From assembly GCA_030374805.1 (NCBI GenBank), contig JARGSG010000027.1:1-64000 (forward strand): DNA of 64,000 nucleotides. Direction: 5' to 3'. Shown piece by piece: positions 29,971 through 40,504 of the stretch. Every line of letters begins with the position of its first letter. The stretch's first letter is position 1. Origin of the DNA: Gracilaria gracilis. Taxonomy: Eukaryota; Rhodophyta; Florideophyceae; Gracilariales; Gracilariaceae. A program made the position numbers and the translations under genes. The notes under the pieces were generated by a model. That model ran no database searches and was not told the DNA's origin. It saw only the letters and a list, made by a program, of their open reading frames with translations.

Positions 29971-31929
29971 ATGGCGGGTCGAACTCCCAACCGTGGGCAT
30001 AAAAGCGCATCCCCGAAGTCTTCGGATTCCATCTCGCCTCGCGAAGACCAAGTGACTACTACTCCAAAGTGCAAACCTCGCTCCAGCGACGATCAACCCT
30101 GTTCACCACAGTCTTCCACTCGCTCTCGCGGTCGTACTACCAACCTTCCCGTTTCTCGAGTGCCTCGCGCGATGAGCGGGCAACCTCCGAACTCGGGATA
30201 CTTCTCCGGATTTCGTTCCGTGCCTCTTCCGCAAAGCGGCAATGCTTCTGGGGCGTCCCAGGGACTCAACGCCAGTGGCGGGTACATTCTCCCTCCGGGG
30301 CAGCAGCCCCATGGTCACGTCATGCAGGAAGTGCCGTGGCCTTCCTACGATGAGCTCGTCGGGCTGAACCCTCGCGTTCACGCGCATCTTTTCCGGACTG
30401 CTCCGTGGTTTCATCCTACAGCCGTTTTCAACGAGGAGCTCATCGCGTCCTATGCGGACGGTACTGATCGCCTTCCCGGGGATCTTCCGGCGTTAGTCAC
30501 CACTTCGTGGGATTGGCGTCGACGGGTTTCCGTCCCTCCTCACGCAATCTTGCGGCGTTCCGGCGAGTCGCTGGCTTCCGCTCAGGCGGCATTGGTTCGC
30601 TTGGGCTATGCGCGGCAGAGCCGGGCGAACTTCGAGTTCCCAATTCCTGATTCCATCAGCTTTGATCTCCGGTTATACCGTACTCAAGGCGAGATTTCGT
30701 ACTGCACCCGCTTGGCGGTGGTTGAGACTTACTCCTGGAGAGGACGTCCTAGTGTACGCCAGGAGGCGGTGTGTTGGATCCATCCCATCATCCGGGCGGA
30801 GTTCAGGTATCTTCGCCGGGAGTCCCGTTCGCGGTGGTTACAGAACTTCATCCGCGATGAGCGCCGTGCGCGTTCCCGTTTCGGGTTTCTCGTCCCGTAT
30901 CAAAACACGGAGATCAATCGAATCCGGCACAATCACCGGCTGGGCCGTTATGTTCCCATTCCCACTTGGTGGTCCTCGGTGGAGGTGTGTCGCGGGTGCT
31001 ACGTGGAGTTGCCCCCGGTCCTCTCCTATCTTGGCTCCTGCCTCATCGAGGATCCGTATTCCGGACTGTGGTCCGTGGTGCTCACCGAGTGGGCTATCCG
31101 CACCGCGGCTTACCTCCTATGGGAAGTATATGACCAGTATCGACTGTGGTATGTCCCGCCTCGCCTTCGTGCGTGCATCCGAGGAATCTCGTTGCGGGTC
31201 CCTCTGGGAGGTGAAAACAATGCCGAAGAAGTTCGTGGACTTCTCGACGTAGTCGACCGAGTGGATTGGGCCAGCGTGCCCTTCGCTCAGAGCGGCCGCG
31301 GTCACGAGGACGGCGGTTTCGACTGGTCTCCGGGACGACGCACGCCATTGGCGGGAGACTTCATCTTTTTCAATCCCTGGGAGGTGCGAGAGATCACCGC
31401 AGCTGAAGCGGCAGCTCTCCGGATGGCTCCGAGGTATATCCCTTACGGGCATCCCGTTGGCTTCGTCGATGCTGACGATTTTTACCACGCCTACGGCCGT
31501 GATGACGACCAAATTATGGACGACGAACCCGAGATGGGGTATGAAGACGACGTAGTCGAAGAGGTTCCTTCCGCCAACGCGGTTGAGCCGACCTCCAATG
31601 ACACGGCAGCGCCGGGAATGGCGACGGCTGAGCCGGTGAATCCACCGGCGCCCGAACCTTCGTCGGTAGGTGCAGTTGTGGCTTCCCTTCCGGACGAACC
31701 AGAGGTGATCGAGGTGCCTGCCGTCCTCCCCTCTGGGGGTGGAACCGGTGAGGCGGCTGTGATCGCTCAGTTCCTCCGAGGAGTTGGGCTTTCCGCCACT
31801 GTCGCGAGCGGGGACGTCGCCGCAATGCGGGATGCGTTGGCTGCACGCCTTACTGGCGGATCCAACCCCAGCAATGGGGGTACTGGTGAGGGCGCTCCGG
31901 GCCCCTCCAACCAAGGGTCGGGGGCTTAG
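29971..31929 (+). CDS. Intact antisense ORF of the retrotransposon (652 aa), unknown function
   Basis: The first ATG in this long frame is at 29971, giving 652 codons to a TAG at 31927; the frame is open further upstream to inside the LTR. Residues 1-110 are Ser/Pro/Arg-rich and basic. Residues 120-480 are a globular, Trp/Tyr/Arg-rich part (for instance WRRRVSVPPHAILRRSGES and CWIHPIIRAEFRYLRRESRS). Residues 490-600 are acidic and Pro/Ala-rich, and the end is Gly/Ser-rich. No known domain was recognised. It is transcribed opposite to gag-pol and converges with pol, leaving about 170 bases between the two stops. Antisense ORFs at this place are known in some plant Gypsy elements. It could also be a captured gene or an additional gag-like protein. 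It has no stop at all, although gag-pol in the same element has five. Confidence 0.75.
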   Translation: MAGRTPNRGHKSASPKSSDSISPREDQVTTTPKCKPRSSDDQPCSPQSSTRSRGRTTNLPVSRVPRAMSGQPPNSGYFSGFRSVPLPQSGNASGASQGLNASGGYILPPGQQPHGHVMQEVPWPSYDELVGLNPRVHAHLFRTAPWFHPTAVFNEELIASYADGTDRLPGDLPALVTTSWDWRRRVSVPPHAILRRSGESLASAQAALVRLGYARQSRANFEFPIPDSISFDLRLYRTQGEISYCTRLAVVETYSWRGRPSVRQEAVCWIHPIIRAEFRYLRRESRSRWLQNFIRDERRARSRFGFLVPYQNTEINRIRHNHRLGRYVPIPTWWSSVEVCRGCYVELPPVLSYLGSCLIEDPYSGLWSVVLTEWAIRTAAYLLWEVYDQYRLWYVPPRLRACIRGISLRVPLGGENNAEEVRGLLDVVDRVDWASVPFAQSGRGHEDGGFDWSPGRRTPLAGDFIFFNPWEVREITAAEAAALRMAPRYIPYGHPVGFVDADDFYHAYGRDDDQIMDDEPEMGYEDDVVEEVPSANAVEPTSNDTAAPGMATAEPVNPPAPEPSSVGAVVASLPDEPEVIEVPAVLPSGGGTGEAAVIAQFLRGVGLSATVASGDVAAMRDALAARLTGGSNPSNGGTGEGAPGPSNQGSGA

Positions 31930-32103
31930 TTCATCTTCCACCTGATTCCCGCTATGCGGTGTTGTTGTAGGATATAGCCTCGATGGCCATTAAACCTACT
32001 TCCGTCTATGACCTATATTTTTCCTTTCCCAAGTGCCAGTTTCGTCTTCTCCCACTTCTCAACTTCCTTCTAGGTGAGCTAGCTTCTTCCCCTTCGGGGC
32101 GTG
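31930..32103. other. Gap between the antisense ORF and pol
   Basis: 174 bases between two convergent stops. T/C-rich; it may hold poly(A) signals of both transcripts, but none could be assigned. Confidence 0.3.
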
Positions 32104-35100
32104 TTATCCCACTTGGGCGTTGACAATTGTCGCCGGGAGACCCGTGAGAGTACGCCGATGGTACTGCACCACTTTCGATCGTGGGAGAAGCTCGATTGGC
32201 TCATCCGAGTCAGCCTCGGGTCCGTAGCCGTACCAACGTACGAGATACTGTATGTACCCCAACGGGTGATATGAGTGTTCCACTATGTGGTCGACTACGA
32301 ACTCCTGTCGGAAGACTTCCCGGCCTTGCCGTGTGACTACGACATCCTGCTTCGGAGAGCTCTCCGGCGGCTTCATCGTGTGTGGCACTGCGTCGGTGCT
32401 CCGGTTCGACCGAGGTGTGTCCAACAAGGTTGGTGGAACTGTATCTTCGCGATGTGGTCCCCTACTTGGGTCGGTGGTCACGCGTCTCGCGGTGTCGGTG
32501 TTCCCGTTTCCTTGTTCCCGTAGAGTTCCTTCTCCCGCGGGAGTCCCAGGTGGGCGTACCGCAAGTTTGCGTGGTAGCAACCGTTTCGACGGAGTTGTGT
32601 GTGGCGTCGAACGCGCTCGCGTCAACGGTAACCCTGATTGAACCCGCCTCGCCGTGGTAGTACGTGACGTTGTCAACGGGTGGCCTTCATTGGTCTGCGC
32701 CGTGGCGTGTTCCGCCTCCGTGTGCACGGGAGGTGTCAGCTCAGTTTGTCGACGTGGTTCGCTCGCTGAGCTGATCTCCCTTACAGGTGTAGTCCGTGTC
32801 CTAAGGTTGGCACTTCCCTGCTGGGCATTTAGCGACGTGTCCGCGGTGGGGCCCGCCTCAGGCGTGTTGGGCGACTTAGTCTCCGACGACTCTTCTCCGT
32901 CTTGGACGTGCGAGCTCAACGGCGCCTTAGGCGGTATTTCCACTCCGTTATGCGACGTAGTCACTCCAGGCGCGCTATGCGGCGTAGGCAACGGCTTCGC
33001 CGGTAACGACTGAGTCTCCTCGGTCCTGTCCCGCACGGCGGTAGTGTCTGGTGACGATTCCGCTTCCGCGTTGATGCGCGGCGACCCTGACGAGACGCCG
33101 GGCTCCCGAGAGGGCTTTGATTGCGCATTAGCGGTGTCTCTCTTCCGTGCCACACGGTGTTCCTCACGCGACAGCGCGGAAGCATGACGATCAACGAGTC
33201 CCTCCCCCTCCTTAGATGGAGCGACATGGGGAGTGGGTGTCAACGCGCCAAGGCGGCGAATAATTACGCCAGGCGGCGGGGCTTCAGACAGCGAAGCGCC
33301 AGGGCGCGTAGAGTCCGATAACATCGGCAAATCCGAGAGTCCCCTACTTGGGTGTGGTACCTCCCTAGGGCGGTTGATCGGGGGTGGGTCCGGTGTGTTC
33401 GTAGTGTTCGTTTCCGCTTCTGCGGTAGAATTTCCACTTGATGGGTCCTTTCCCGCGGGCGGGGGTGCAAAAACCACGCGATCGCGGGAAATGCGTTCGT
33501 GTTGCTGACCCATCTCCACTACGACAGTGTCGGATTCCACAGCAATTGCTTTGAAAGGACCGTCGGCGACGGGTGAGAGCTTGTGGTGTTTCTCCTTGCC
33601 TGGGTTCCAATACTCCTTACGGATGAACACATAGTCCCCTTCTTTAAGGGCGGGTGGTCTTCGAGGGGTTCGCTGATCGAAATCACGCTTATACGCGGCT
33701 TGTGACCGGGCCATTGACCGTTGTGCTGCAGGGACCAGCTTGGTAAGCCATGTCTTCCAGGTTTCCCTGTATCCCTTCGTCGAAGGAAATTGATCCAGCG
33801 TTGGCTGTGCTTCGAGCGCCACGGGCGGTGGGGTGCGAGACAGAACCAATTCAAATGGAGTCAATCCCGTAGTACGGTGAACCTGAGTGTTTTATGCGAA
33901 TGGCAGCGCATCGGTGAGCAGGTCCCACGTGGTGGGGTGATCGGCTACGTATGAACGGAGTGCTGCTAACAGCGTCCGGTTAAACCGTTCAGCCTGCCCA
34001 TTACACTGGGGGTGGTAGGTGGTCGTGAAGAGATTCTTGACATCCAGAATTCTGCATACATCCCCGAAGAACCGGGAGGCAAACTGTTTCCCGTTGTCGG
34101 AGAGTAGATTCACCGGTGGACCGTAGACGAATGCCCAATGGGTGACGAATGCTTGCGCCACCGTCAATGACGTGATTCTCCGTAAGGGTACGGTACGAAC
34201 GAGCTTCGAGAAACGATCCGTGATCACGAGTAAAAATTTGTTACGCCGCTTAGTAGCGAGGAACGGTCCCAAAATATCGATGGCTACGAATTACAGGGGC
34301 GCCCTTGCAGGGAAGAGCTTCAACTTCGTCGCATGGCGGCGAAGCTTGACGCGATTCCGAGCACACTCTGGGCAGAACCGCAGAGTTGCGTAGCAATCCA
34401 CAGCCATTGCTGGCCAGTAGAATTTCCTTTGCAATGTAAGGTACAGTTTCCGTCCTCCGACGTGACCACTAAGTTTGGCAAAGTGTGATAAGTGTAACAC
34501 CCGAGATTGTAGGGCGTGTGGCACCACTATTTGTGGGTTTCCAGTTACCGTGCGAACGAGGTATCCAGTATCATTCACCCGAAAGGGGAGATCAGCTCCT
34601 CCATTGAGTTGCGCCCGAATCTTCGTGCAGTAGGGATCGCTGAACTGTTCCCTAACCATCTCCTCCGTTGTGACGGGTACGAAGTTCCCTGGTAGGGGGT
34701 TCGCACTTTCGCTGACAGCGAGTAGGTCGTCCAGTTCCTGGTCAAAATCCAGTTCGTCTGGACATTCCTCTTCGATATCCTCCAGTTCACCTGCGGTGTA
34801 GTCGTCCGCTGCAAAGCAGGGTATTTCCTCGTCATCGACGGCTAACGCTTCCCCTGTGGTGGGTAGGCGAGAAAGAGCGTCGGCTTGTGTATTGTTGGCG
34901 CCCTTCTTGTAGGTGACGTCGAAGTCGAACTCTGCAAGACGCAGTCTCCAACGCATTAAGCGGCCTGAAGGCTCCGATATGGAGAGTAGCCATCTCAATG
35001 ATGAGTGATCCGTGTAAACGGTGAAATGAGCACTCATGAGGTAGGGGCGTAGGGTGCATAATGCCCACACTACTGCAAGACATTCCTTCTCCGAGACGGA

Positions 35101-37364
35101 GTAATTCTTCTCATGCACGTTCAACGAACGGGACCAGTACCCAATTGGCTTGCGTTCCCCCTCTGGGGTGGTTTGAAATAAGGCGCAGCCTACCTGGTAG
35201 TCACTAGAGTCCGTGTCCACGGTATATGAAAGTCCCGGTTTCGGTAGTGACAATACTGGTGCCGTGGTTACAGCCTCTTTGAGAGAGTTAAAGGCTTCCG
35301 TCTGAGTAGACGTGAATGGGTCCAACTTAGGCGGTTGACCCTTCCGCAGGAGCGCGTTGAGAGGTGCCGCACTGTCCGCGAAGTTGGGAATAAACCGTCT
35401 ATAGACGTTGACTAATCCTAGAAAGGATCTCAGTTCGGTCTGGGTAGTCGGTTCCGTGGCCTGTTTCAGCGACTTCACACGAGCTTCCTCGATCATGACA
35501 CGTCCTGGACGGATTATGTGACCCAGATACTTGACTGTATCCGTGAAGAATTCGCATTTCCTCAGCTTGAGTGTCACTCTGGCGTCCCGTAACGTGGCCA
35601 TTATGTCTCTCACATGTGTGAGGTGATCATCCAGATTATCTGAGAATACAATGACGTCGTCAAGGTAGACGAGACAAGTACGCTACTTGAAGCGGGCCAG
35701 TAGGATATCAATAGCACGCTGAAAAGTAGCGAGAGCATTGGTTAAACCAAAGGGCATCCGTTTAAAACGGTAGAGGCCAGAGTGGCAGACCAACGCTGTC
35801 TTGTCCTGATCCTCCTTTCTCACTGGAACCTGCCAGTATCCCCAGTTAGCATCCAATGCTGTGAATACGGTAGCATTTCCGAGAGAATCGATGTATTCAT
35901 CCATCCGTGGAATAGGGTACACGTCCTTGACGGTAAGAGCGTTTAGACGACGATAATCGATATAGAAGCGCCAGGAACCATCCGGTTTCGGAGCCAGTAC
36001 CACTGGTGATGCCCACGGCGAATGTGCCGGTTCTATACCTCCTGCACGGAGCATCTTGTCCACCTGAAATTGCTCTTCTTCTCTGGCCTTGGGCCCCGCC
36101 CTGTACGGATGTTGGGCTACTGGCCGAGAGTTGGGAAGGAGATCAATCCGGTGTTCCGTGGTATTTATTTCTTCGAGAGAACCATCCCACATTGTGGTGA
36201 ATTCTCAAAGCATATCGCGCAGTCGTTTGCGGTGTGTCTCTGGAACATGTCCGAGGTCGAGTTCTTCCAATTCCCTCACTGGGTCCAATTGGTCGTAACT
36301 CGTCGGAACGCGTGTCTTCTCTGTCTTAACAGGCTGCTGACCCGAGAGACTCGGCGACGGAGACGAATGAGATTCAGACTCCTCCCCCTCCTTAGAGTGA
36401 ACGATTCCGAGCACATCGGCAGCAGTCATCTTCGTCGGTACCAACGCAGTTGGATGCGGCATGACCGAGCCAATCACTTGGTTTTTCACCAGATACTGGG
36501 TTGTTTTGCCTAGATTGGCTATCAACACGTAAAACGGATTATCCGGTTCCACCTGGACCACTCCATTAGCAATGGCAAGAGAGTATTTATCATACAACGA
36601 CGGCAATGGCTGGACGATTCGTAAACCGTGTTGACGGGAATTCACCTGTACCCAGACTTGAGACTCTGGAGGCACGCGTGTCGCGGAGGCAACACGAAGC
36701 TTCGTAGATTCTCGAGAACTCGGTGGTGCTTCCTGCGCCACAGGTAGAGGTACGTGCTTCTTGGAGGCATGCCTCAAAGGACGACGAATAATCGGCACGG
36801 CCGAACCATCTTCCATTTCAACACGCCTCTGGCGGGGCCTAATGGCATCGACAAAGCGGTCGCAAAAGTCAGAACCCAAAATGACTGGGGCGGCCAGTGA
36901 CCGACAAACGACAAAGTCGAGCCTCACCACGCATGAGCCCAAGCGGATTACCAACTCGATGTATCCTACCGTTGACAACGGGTTGTTATTCGCGTCAGCG
37001 ACGTCAGGAATGTCGCCACGGCGAATGTGTGACCGCAAGGCGGGTGGCAATGCTGTCTCAACAATGAAGTTCGGACCTGCGCCTGTATCTAATACAGTGA
37101 GATAACGCACCATAAACTGGGGTGAAAGGCCAAGGTCGGCATAGACCTTGTAATTGCGTTTGGCCATCACCATAACTCTATCCGGGAACCGCTTATTTCT
37201 TACCCGTATCCACGGTCGACGAAGAACACCAAGGTGTTCTGAGGTCACGTCTTCGACGGCCTGTTTCCTCGAGAGGATTCGGACCTGGGAGCGAGGCAGG
37301 GACGCCTCGGGCGCCTTCAGCCTCAACTCTGAGGGCGCCTCTCCAAGAGAGGAGACTCCCACAA
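32104..37364 (-). pseudogene. Retrotransposon pol (protease, RT, RNase H, integrase, chromodomain) with four stops
   Basis: One minus-strand frame spans about 1753 codons. Protease: TVLDTGAGPNFIV near 37090. Reverse transcriptase: FTALDANWGYWQ, MPFGLTNALATFQ and LVYLDDVIVFS. RNase H: YTVDTDSSDYQVG, ECLAVVWAL, YTDHSSLRWLL. Integrase: the HHCC zinc motif ending CPECARNR, then FVAIDILGPF, LLSDNGKQF and YHPQCNGQAERFNRTL for the DDE triad. Then a GPY/F-like segment (LSPVADGPFKAI), a 300-residue Ser/Thr/Pro-rich linker, and a C-terminal chromodomain (VVDHIVEHSYHPLG followed by YLVRWYGYG). In-frame stops are TGA 36205, TAG 35683, TAA 34291 and TAA 33892. Pol is in the -1 frame relative to gag, which ends CAG AAA AAC TAA, so a -1 frameshift is the likely mode of expression. 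Confidence 0.9.
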
Positions 37365-39488
37365 TTAGTTTTTCTGAGCAGATTCCGCCTGAGGCGTGTG
37401 CTCAGTGTTCTGAACCATTGATGCCTGGACACCAGTGGCAGAAGCGTCCGCAGTAGCGGTTGAATTTCCCTCGAGAGGGGTACGGGGGTGAGAGGTCACC
37501 ATGTTCTGGGCAATCGGAGCCGCAATTGTGCGTGGAATATCCATCTTCGCGCGGATGTACGATGCCATCGGAACGGAAGCCTTCTCCTCAGGTGAGAGGG
37601 ATTCGTAGTTGGCAATGACTTGTGCCCACTCACGCATGGTTAAAACGCACTGCGGAGAAGTATGCCCTCGCGTATAGCAGAGGTGACAGATCAATCCAAC
37701 AATGGCATTGAAGTTCCGAGTATTTGAGAATCGCACCGCTGGGCGGGAAGCTTGCCAGCCAGGCCGTGAAGCCCGGGTTCCACCGTTCTCATATGACAGT
37801 CGAGGCGGTCGAACTCGGTCCGAATCTGCATACAGCAGTGTACCGTCCGGAGCCGTTTGAAACGAGGCATCCGTGGTTGAGGGAAGCTCCGTCGTCGGGA
37901 TTGAAAGCACGTCGCTACGGGCAAAGTGCACCTGATCATACTCCTTATTGGAGTGTGCCTCAGCCAGCATTGACGCCGACGGGGTTCCCGATTCCAACAT
38001 CAACGCTTTAGCGGACTTCAACCGGGTACCCGGGACTCGTGCTCGTAGTGCATCGCCTTCGGCGCGTGCATACTGCACCAGTTCCAAGTACGTAGTCTTA
38101 CGGTTTTCTTCACGGCGACGGGCCACTAGGGTCCGTATAGCCGGGTCTAGTCCATCAACGAACATGGTACAACGCTCTTGAGCGGAATAAACATTGCCAC
38201 ATCGGTGGAAGGCCTTATTCAGGCGCACCGAGTAATCGGTTTCCGTTTCGCCGGGGCGTTGTTTGGTGTCTCTCAGGGCGAGGATAGCCGACTGGATGGC
38301 GGTGCCAGTCGCATAGGACCTCAGTAGATACTGAACTGCTTCAGGCCAGCAAGTAACCCCTCCTTCAGAGGCGCGAGATGAACCTCTTACAGAGTTGTAC
38401 TGATCTTCCGCAAGTCCGCGTAGAAAATAGGGCAGCGCGACAAACGCCTGTCCTTCATTCATCCCAAGGATGTCGGCTTCCGCTACAAAGCGTGATAGGA
38501 AATCCAACACCAAGATGGGATCATCGCCTGTAAACAGTTGATTACGGAGCGACAGCTGCATCCGTTTGATACAGTCTTTGACCTTTCCCGTCCCACGGGG
38601 AGTTCTATCCAATGAGGAGTCCTCCAAACGGTAATACCGGTATGACAACAGCTTCTTGTAGAGCAGATTGGTAGGCTTCAACTCTTTTAATCCAGAGTGC
38701 TTCCTTCCCTTCGAGCGGGCGCGTATCACACCTTGGGTGGCTGATGACCGCTTTGAGCGTGACGAACGCTCACGAGGGGCTTCTTCTACCGACGAGTCGG
38801 ACGAATCAGACCCGGTTGACCGGCGAGAAGAAAGAGAAGATGCTGACGAATCAGAGTCCTAGTTCTTCCGCTCTTTGCGTGCTTTGGATCCACTGACTTT
38901 CTTGTCACGGTGTGAAACAGCAACCGGCTCAGCCGTGCGATTGGCTCCAACCAGGACGGTTTGTTCCACCGTTTCTAGACGGGCGCGGAGGCGAGTAAAC
39001 TTCTCAGCCACGTCCTCCACGAAATTAGCGGGTCCTCCAAAAGCTTCCAAGAGGGAGTTGACATCACCACGCAATACGCGGAGATCCTCAGAAAAGTCCT
39101 GCAAAGCAGTGTCATCCACTTTCTTTCGAAGTAGCGACAACTCCTTAGCAAGGGTAGCATGGGCAGCCCGCGTGGAGCGGAGCTGCTCTTCCACAGTTAA
39201 GTGGAGGGTGTCATTGACAGTAGCCCTCAGAGGTGCCTCCGGAGTGGGAGCTACGGAAGGGACCGTACCTCCTACGATAGGAGCGGGACCAGCATCGGCA
39301 GGAGCCGGTCCATCACCTCGATGAGGGTTGATCAACGACGTGGGCGGAAGTCGAGTGGTCGTCGGCAGAGCTTCAGTAGCCGGCATCCCTTCGGTTCGGG
39401 ACCATGAACGGGTGGGGATCCGTGACGGAAGTGGCGGATCCGATCTTCCAGTCTGACTGCGTGTCTTCGGACGATCTGACAGCGTCAT
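37365..39488 (-). pseudogene. Retrotransposon gag with CCHC zinc knuckle and one in-frame TAG
   Basis: ATG at 39488, 162 bases inside the 5' LTR, opens 708 codons. Residues 1-120 are Pro/Thr-rich and 125-200 a coiled coil (RAAHATLAKELSLLRKKVDD and more). A TAG at 38859 follows an RKERKN basic end. The same frame then goes on with a Ser/Asp-rich stretch and a capsid-like helical region (PYFLRGLAEDQYNSV, SVRLNKAFHRCGNVY), and a zinc knuckle CHLCYTRGHTSPQC. It ends at a TAA at 37365 with the pol frame -1 to it. The TAG could be a nonsense mutation or a readthrough site separating two Gag products. Confidence 0.85.
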
Positions 39489-39630
39489 GACCAGAACAAC
39501 CGTACAACGGGATAATCGACAGCCAATTGGCTGGGACTTCCAGTGAACTTCCAAATGGAGACAAGGGCAAAAGGACTGACCTCGCAACGAGTGAATTCAC
39601 GAGTGAATCTTCCGACAAAAACTAAAAGCT

Positions 39631-39647
39631 TCTAGGTCGAAAGACCA
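39631..39647 (-). promoter_or_regulatory. Candidate primer binding site
   Basis: Two bases inside the 5' LTR the minus strand reads TGGTCTTTCGACCTAGA. It starts with TGG as expected for pairing with the CCA end of a tRNA. It does not obviously match a common primer tRNA and includes a GGTC/GACC hairpin, so the primer is unknown. Confidence 0.4.
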
Positions 39648-39649
39648 CT

Positions 39650-40499
39650 TGTGGAGCAACGCCTTTGGCGGGAAAAGCGCAAGCTCACGAAGACGTTCGG
39701 AATCTTCCCCTCGACAGGGCAGCACAGCGAACGGAGCACTCCGGGAATGACACAGCTAAGCCGGGTGTAAATCCGAGGTCAAACCACCACGACAAGCGTC
39801 GGAGCGTGAAGCTGGTTAGTAGTCGGTAGAGATCCACGTGTTCACACGGTCACGAGATGAGTCCTCGAAAGAGAGTAGCACGGCAACGACAAGGTGTCGG
39901 AAACGGGCCACTGCGAACAGGGCAAAAAGGCAAACCCAAAAAGGCGAGAAAGCAAACCACCAGAGTGGGGGAAAAAGAGAGAGTAAAGCAAACCCAATAC
40001 AGGGGCGAGTATACGACAATAGGTCGGAACGAGACACACAAATAGTGGTTATACTCTGAGCGCCACAAGGGTGGGTAACTATACGTGAACAACGCGGTCG
40101 TCACTCCACTTGGAGGTGAACAGTCCGCGAAGGCGTGATAGTTAGAGCCAGAAGCCCTTGCTTAGCAAGGGGCAATTTACTTGGGGGAGCGATGCTCAAC
40201 CCTCTAAGTACTGAGCTCGGCGCACCACTGACAGTGGGTGCGCCGGGCAAAATAATCTATAAAATATCTGAGTAAATACAGCAATGCTGGGTGCACTGCC
40301 TCCGGCATATCCGTGCTACACGTGTGCTAGTCACACCCGCTAAGCGGCGCCTCGAGCCGTGCAATCCACGTGTACATGTGTGGAAATTACCTCAGCGAGG
40401 CGACACGCTAATAGCGGTGTAGCTCATATATATCTACTAACGCATGATGCGGAAATTAACTAAGTACCTCAAATCGCCTCCAAGGAGTGTTGTCCTTCA
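39650..40499 (-). repeat. 5' LTR (right copy)
   Basis: 850 bp, apparently identical to 29086-29935. On the minus strand it would supply the promoter for gag-pol. TA-rich stretches (ATATATAT near 40430, TTTTATAG on the minus strand near 40262) are possible TATA elements, but neither is decisive. Confidence 0.95.
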
Positions 40500-40504
40500 A
40501 AGGT
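40500..40504. repeat. 5 bp target site duplication, right (AAGGT)
   Basis: Second copy of AAGGT, directly after the CA end of the right LTR. Confidence 0.9.

Larger units (their letters stand above)
29086..40499 (-). mobile_element. Ty3/Gypsy LTR retrotransposon of the chromodomain type (complete, coding-defective)
   Basis: 11,414 bp bounded by two 850 bp LTRs that begin TG and end CA and look identical base for base, with AAGGT duplicated at both sides. On the minus strand the order is 5' LTR (39650-40499), gag, protease, reverse transcriptase, RNase H, integrase, GPY/F and chromodomain, then polypurine tract and 3' LTR (29086-29935). This is the Ty3/Gypsy gene order. Gag-pol has five in-frame stops. 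An additional intact frame on the plus strand (29971-31929) lies between pol and the 3' LTR. The host hAT-like transposase gene at the insertion site was split. Confidence 0.95.

Noticed and set aside
32275..33508. Plus-strand frames opposite the pol C-terminal region
   Set aside because: Short, overlapping, without domains; they are shadows of the integrase-chromodomain linker.
39631..39647. Assignment of the primer binding site to initiator methionine tRNA
   Set aside because: The sequence TGGTCTTTCGACC does not match the usual TGGTATCAGAGC start.
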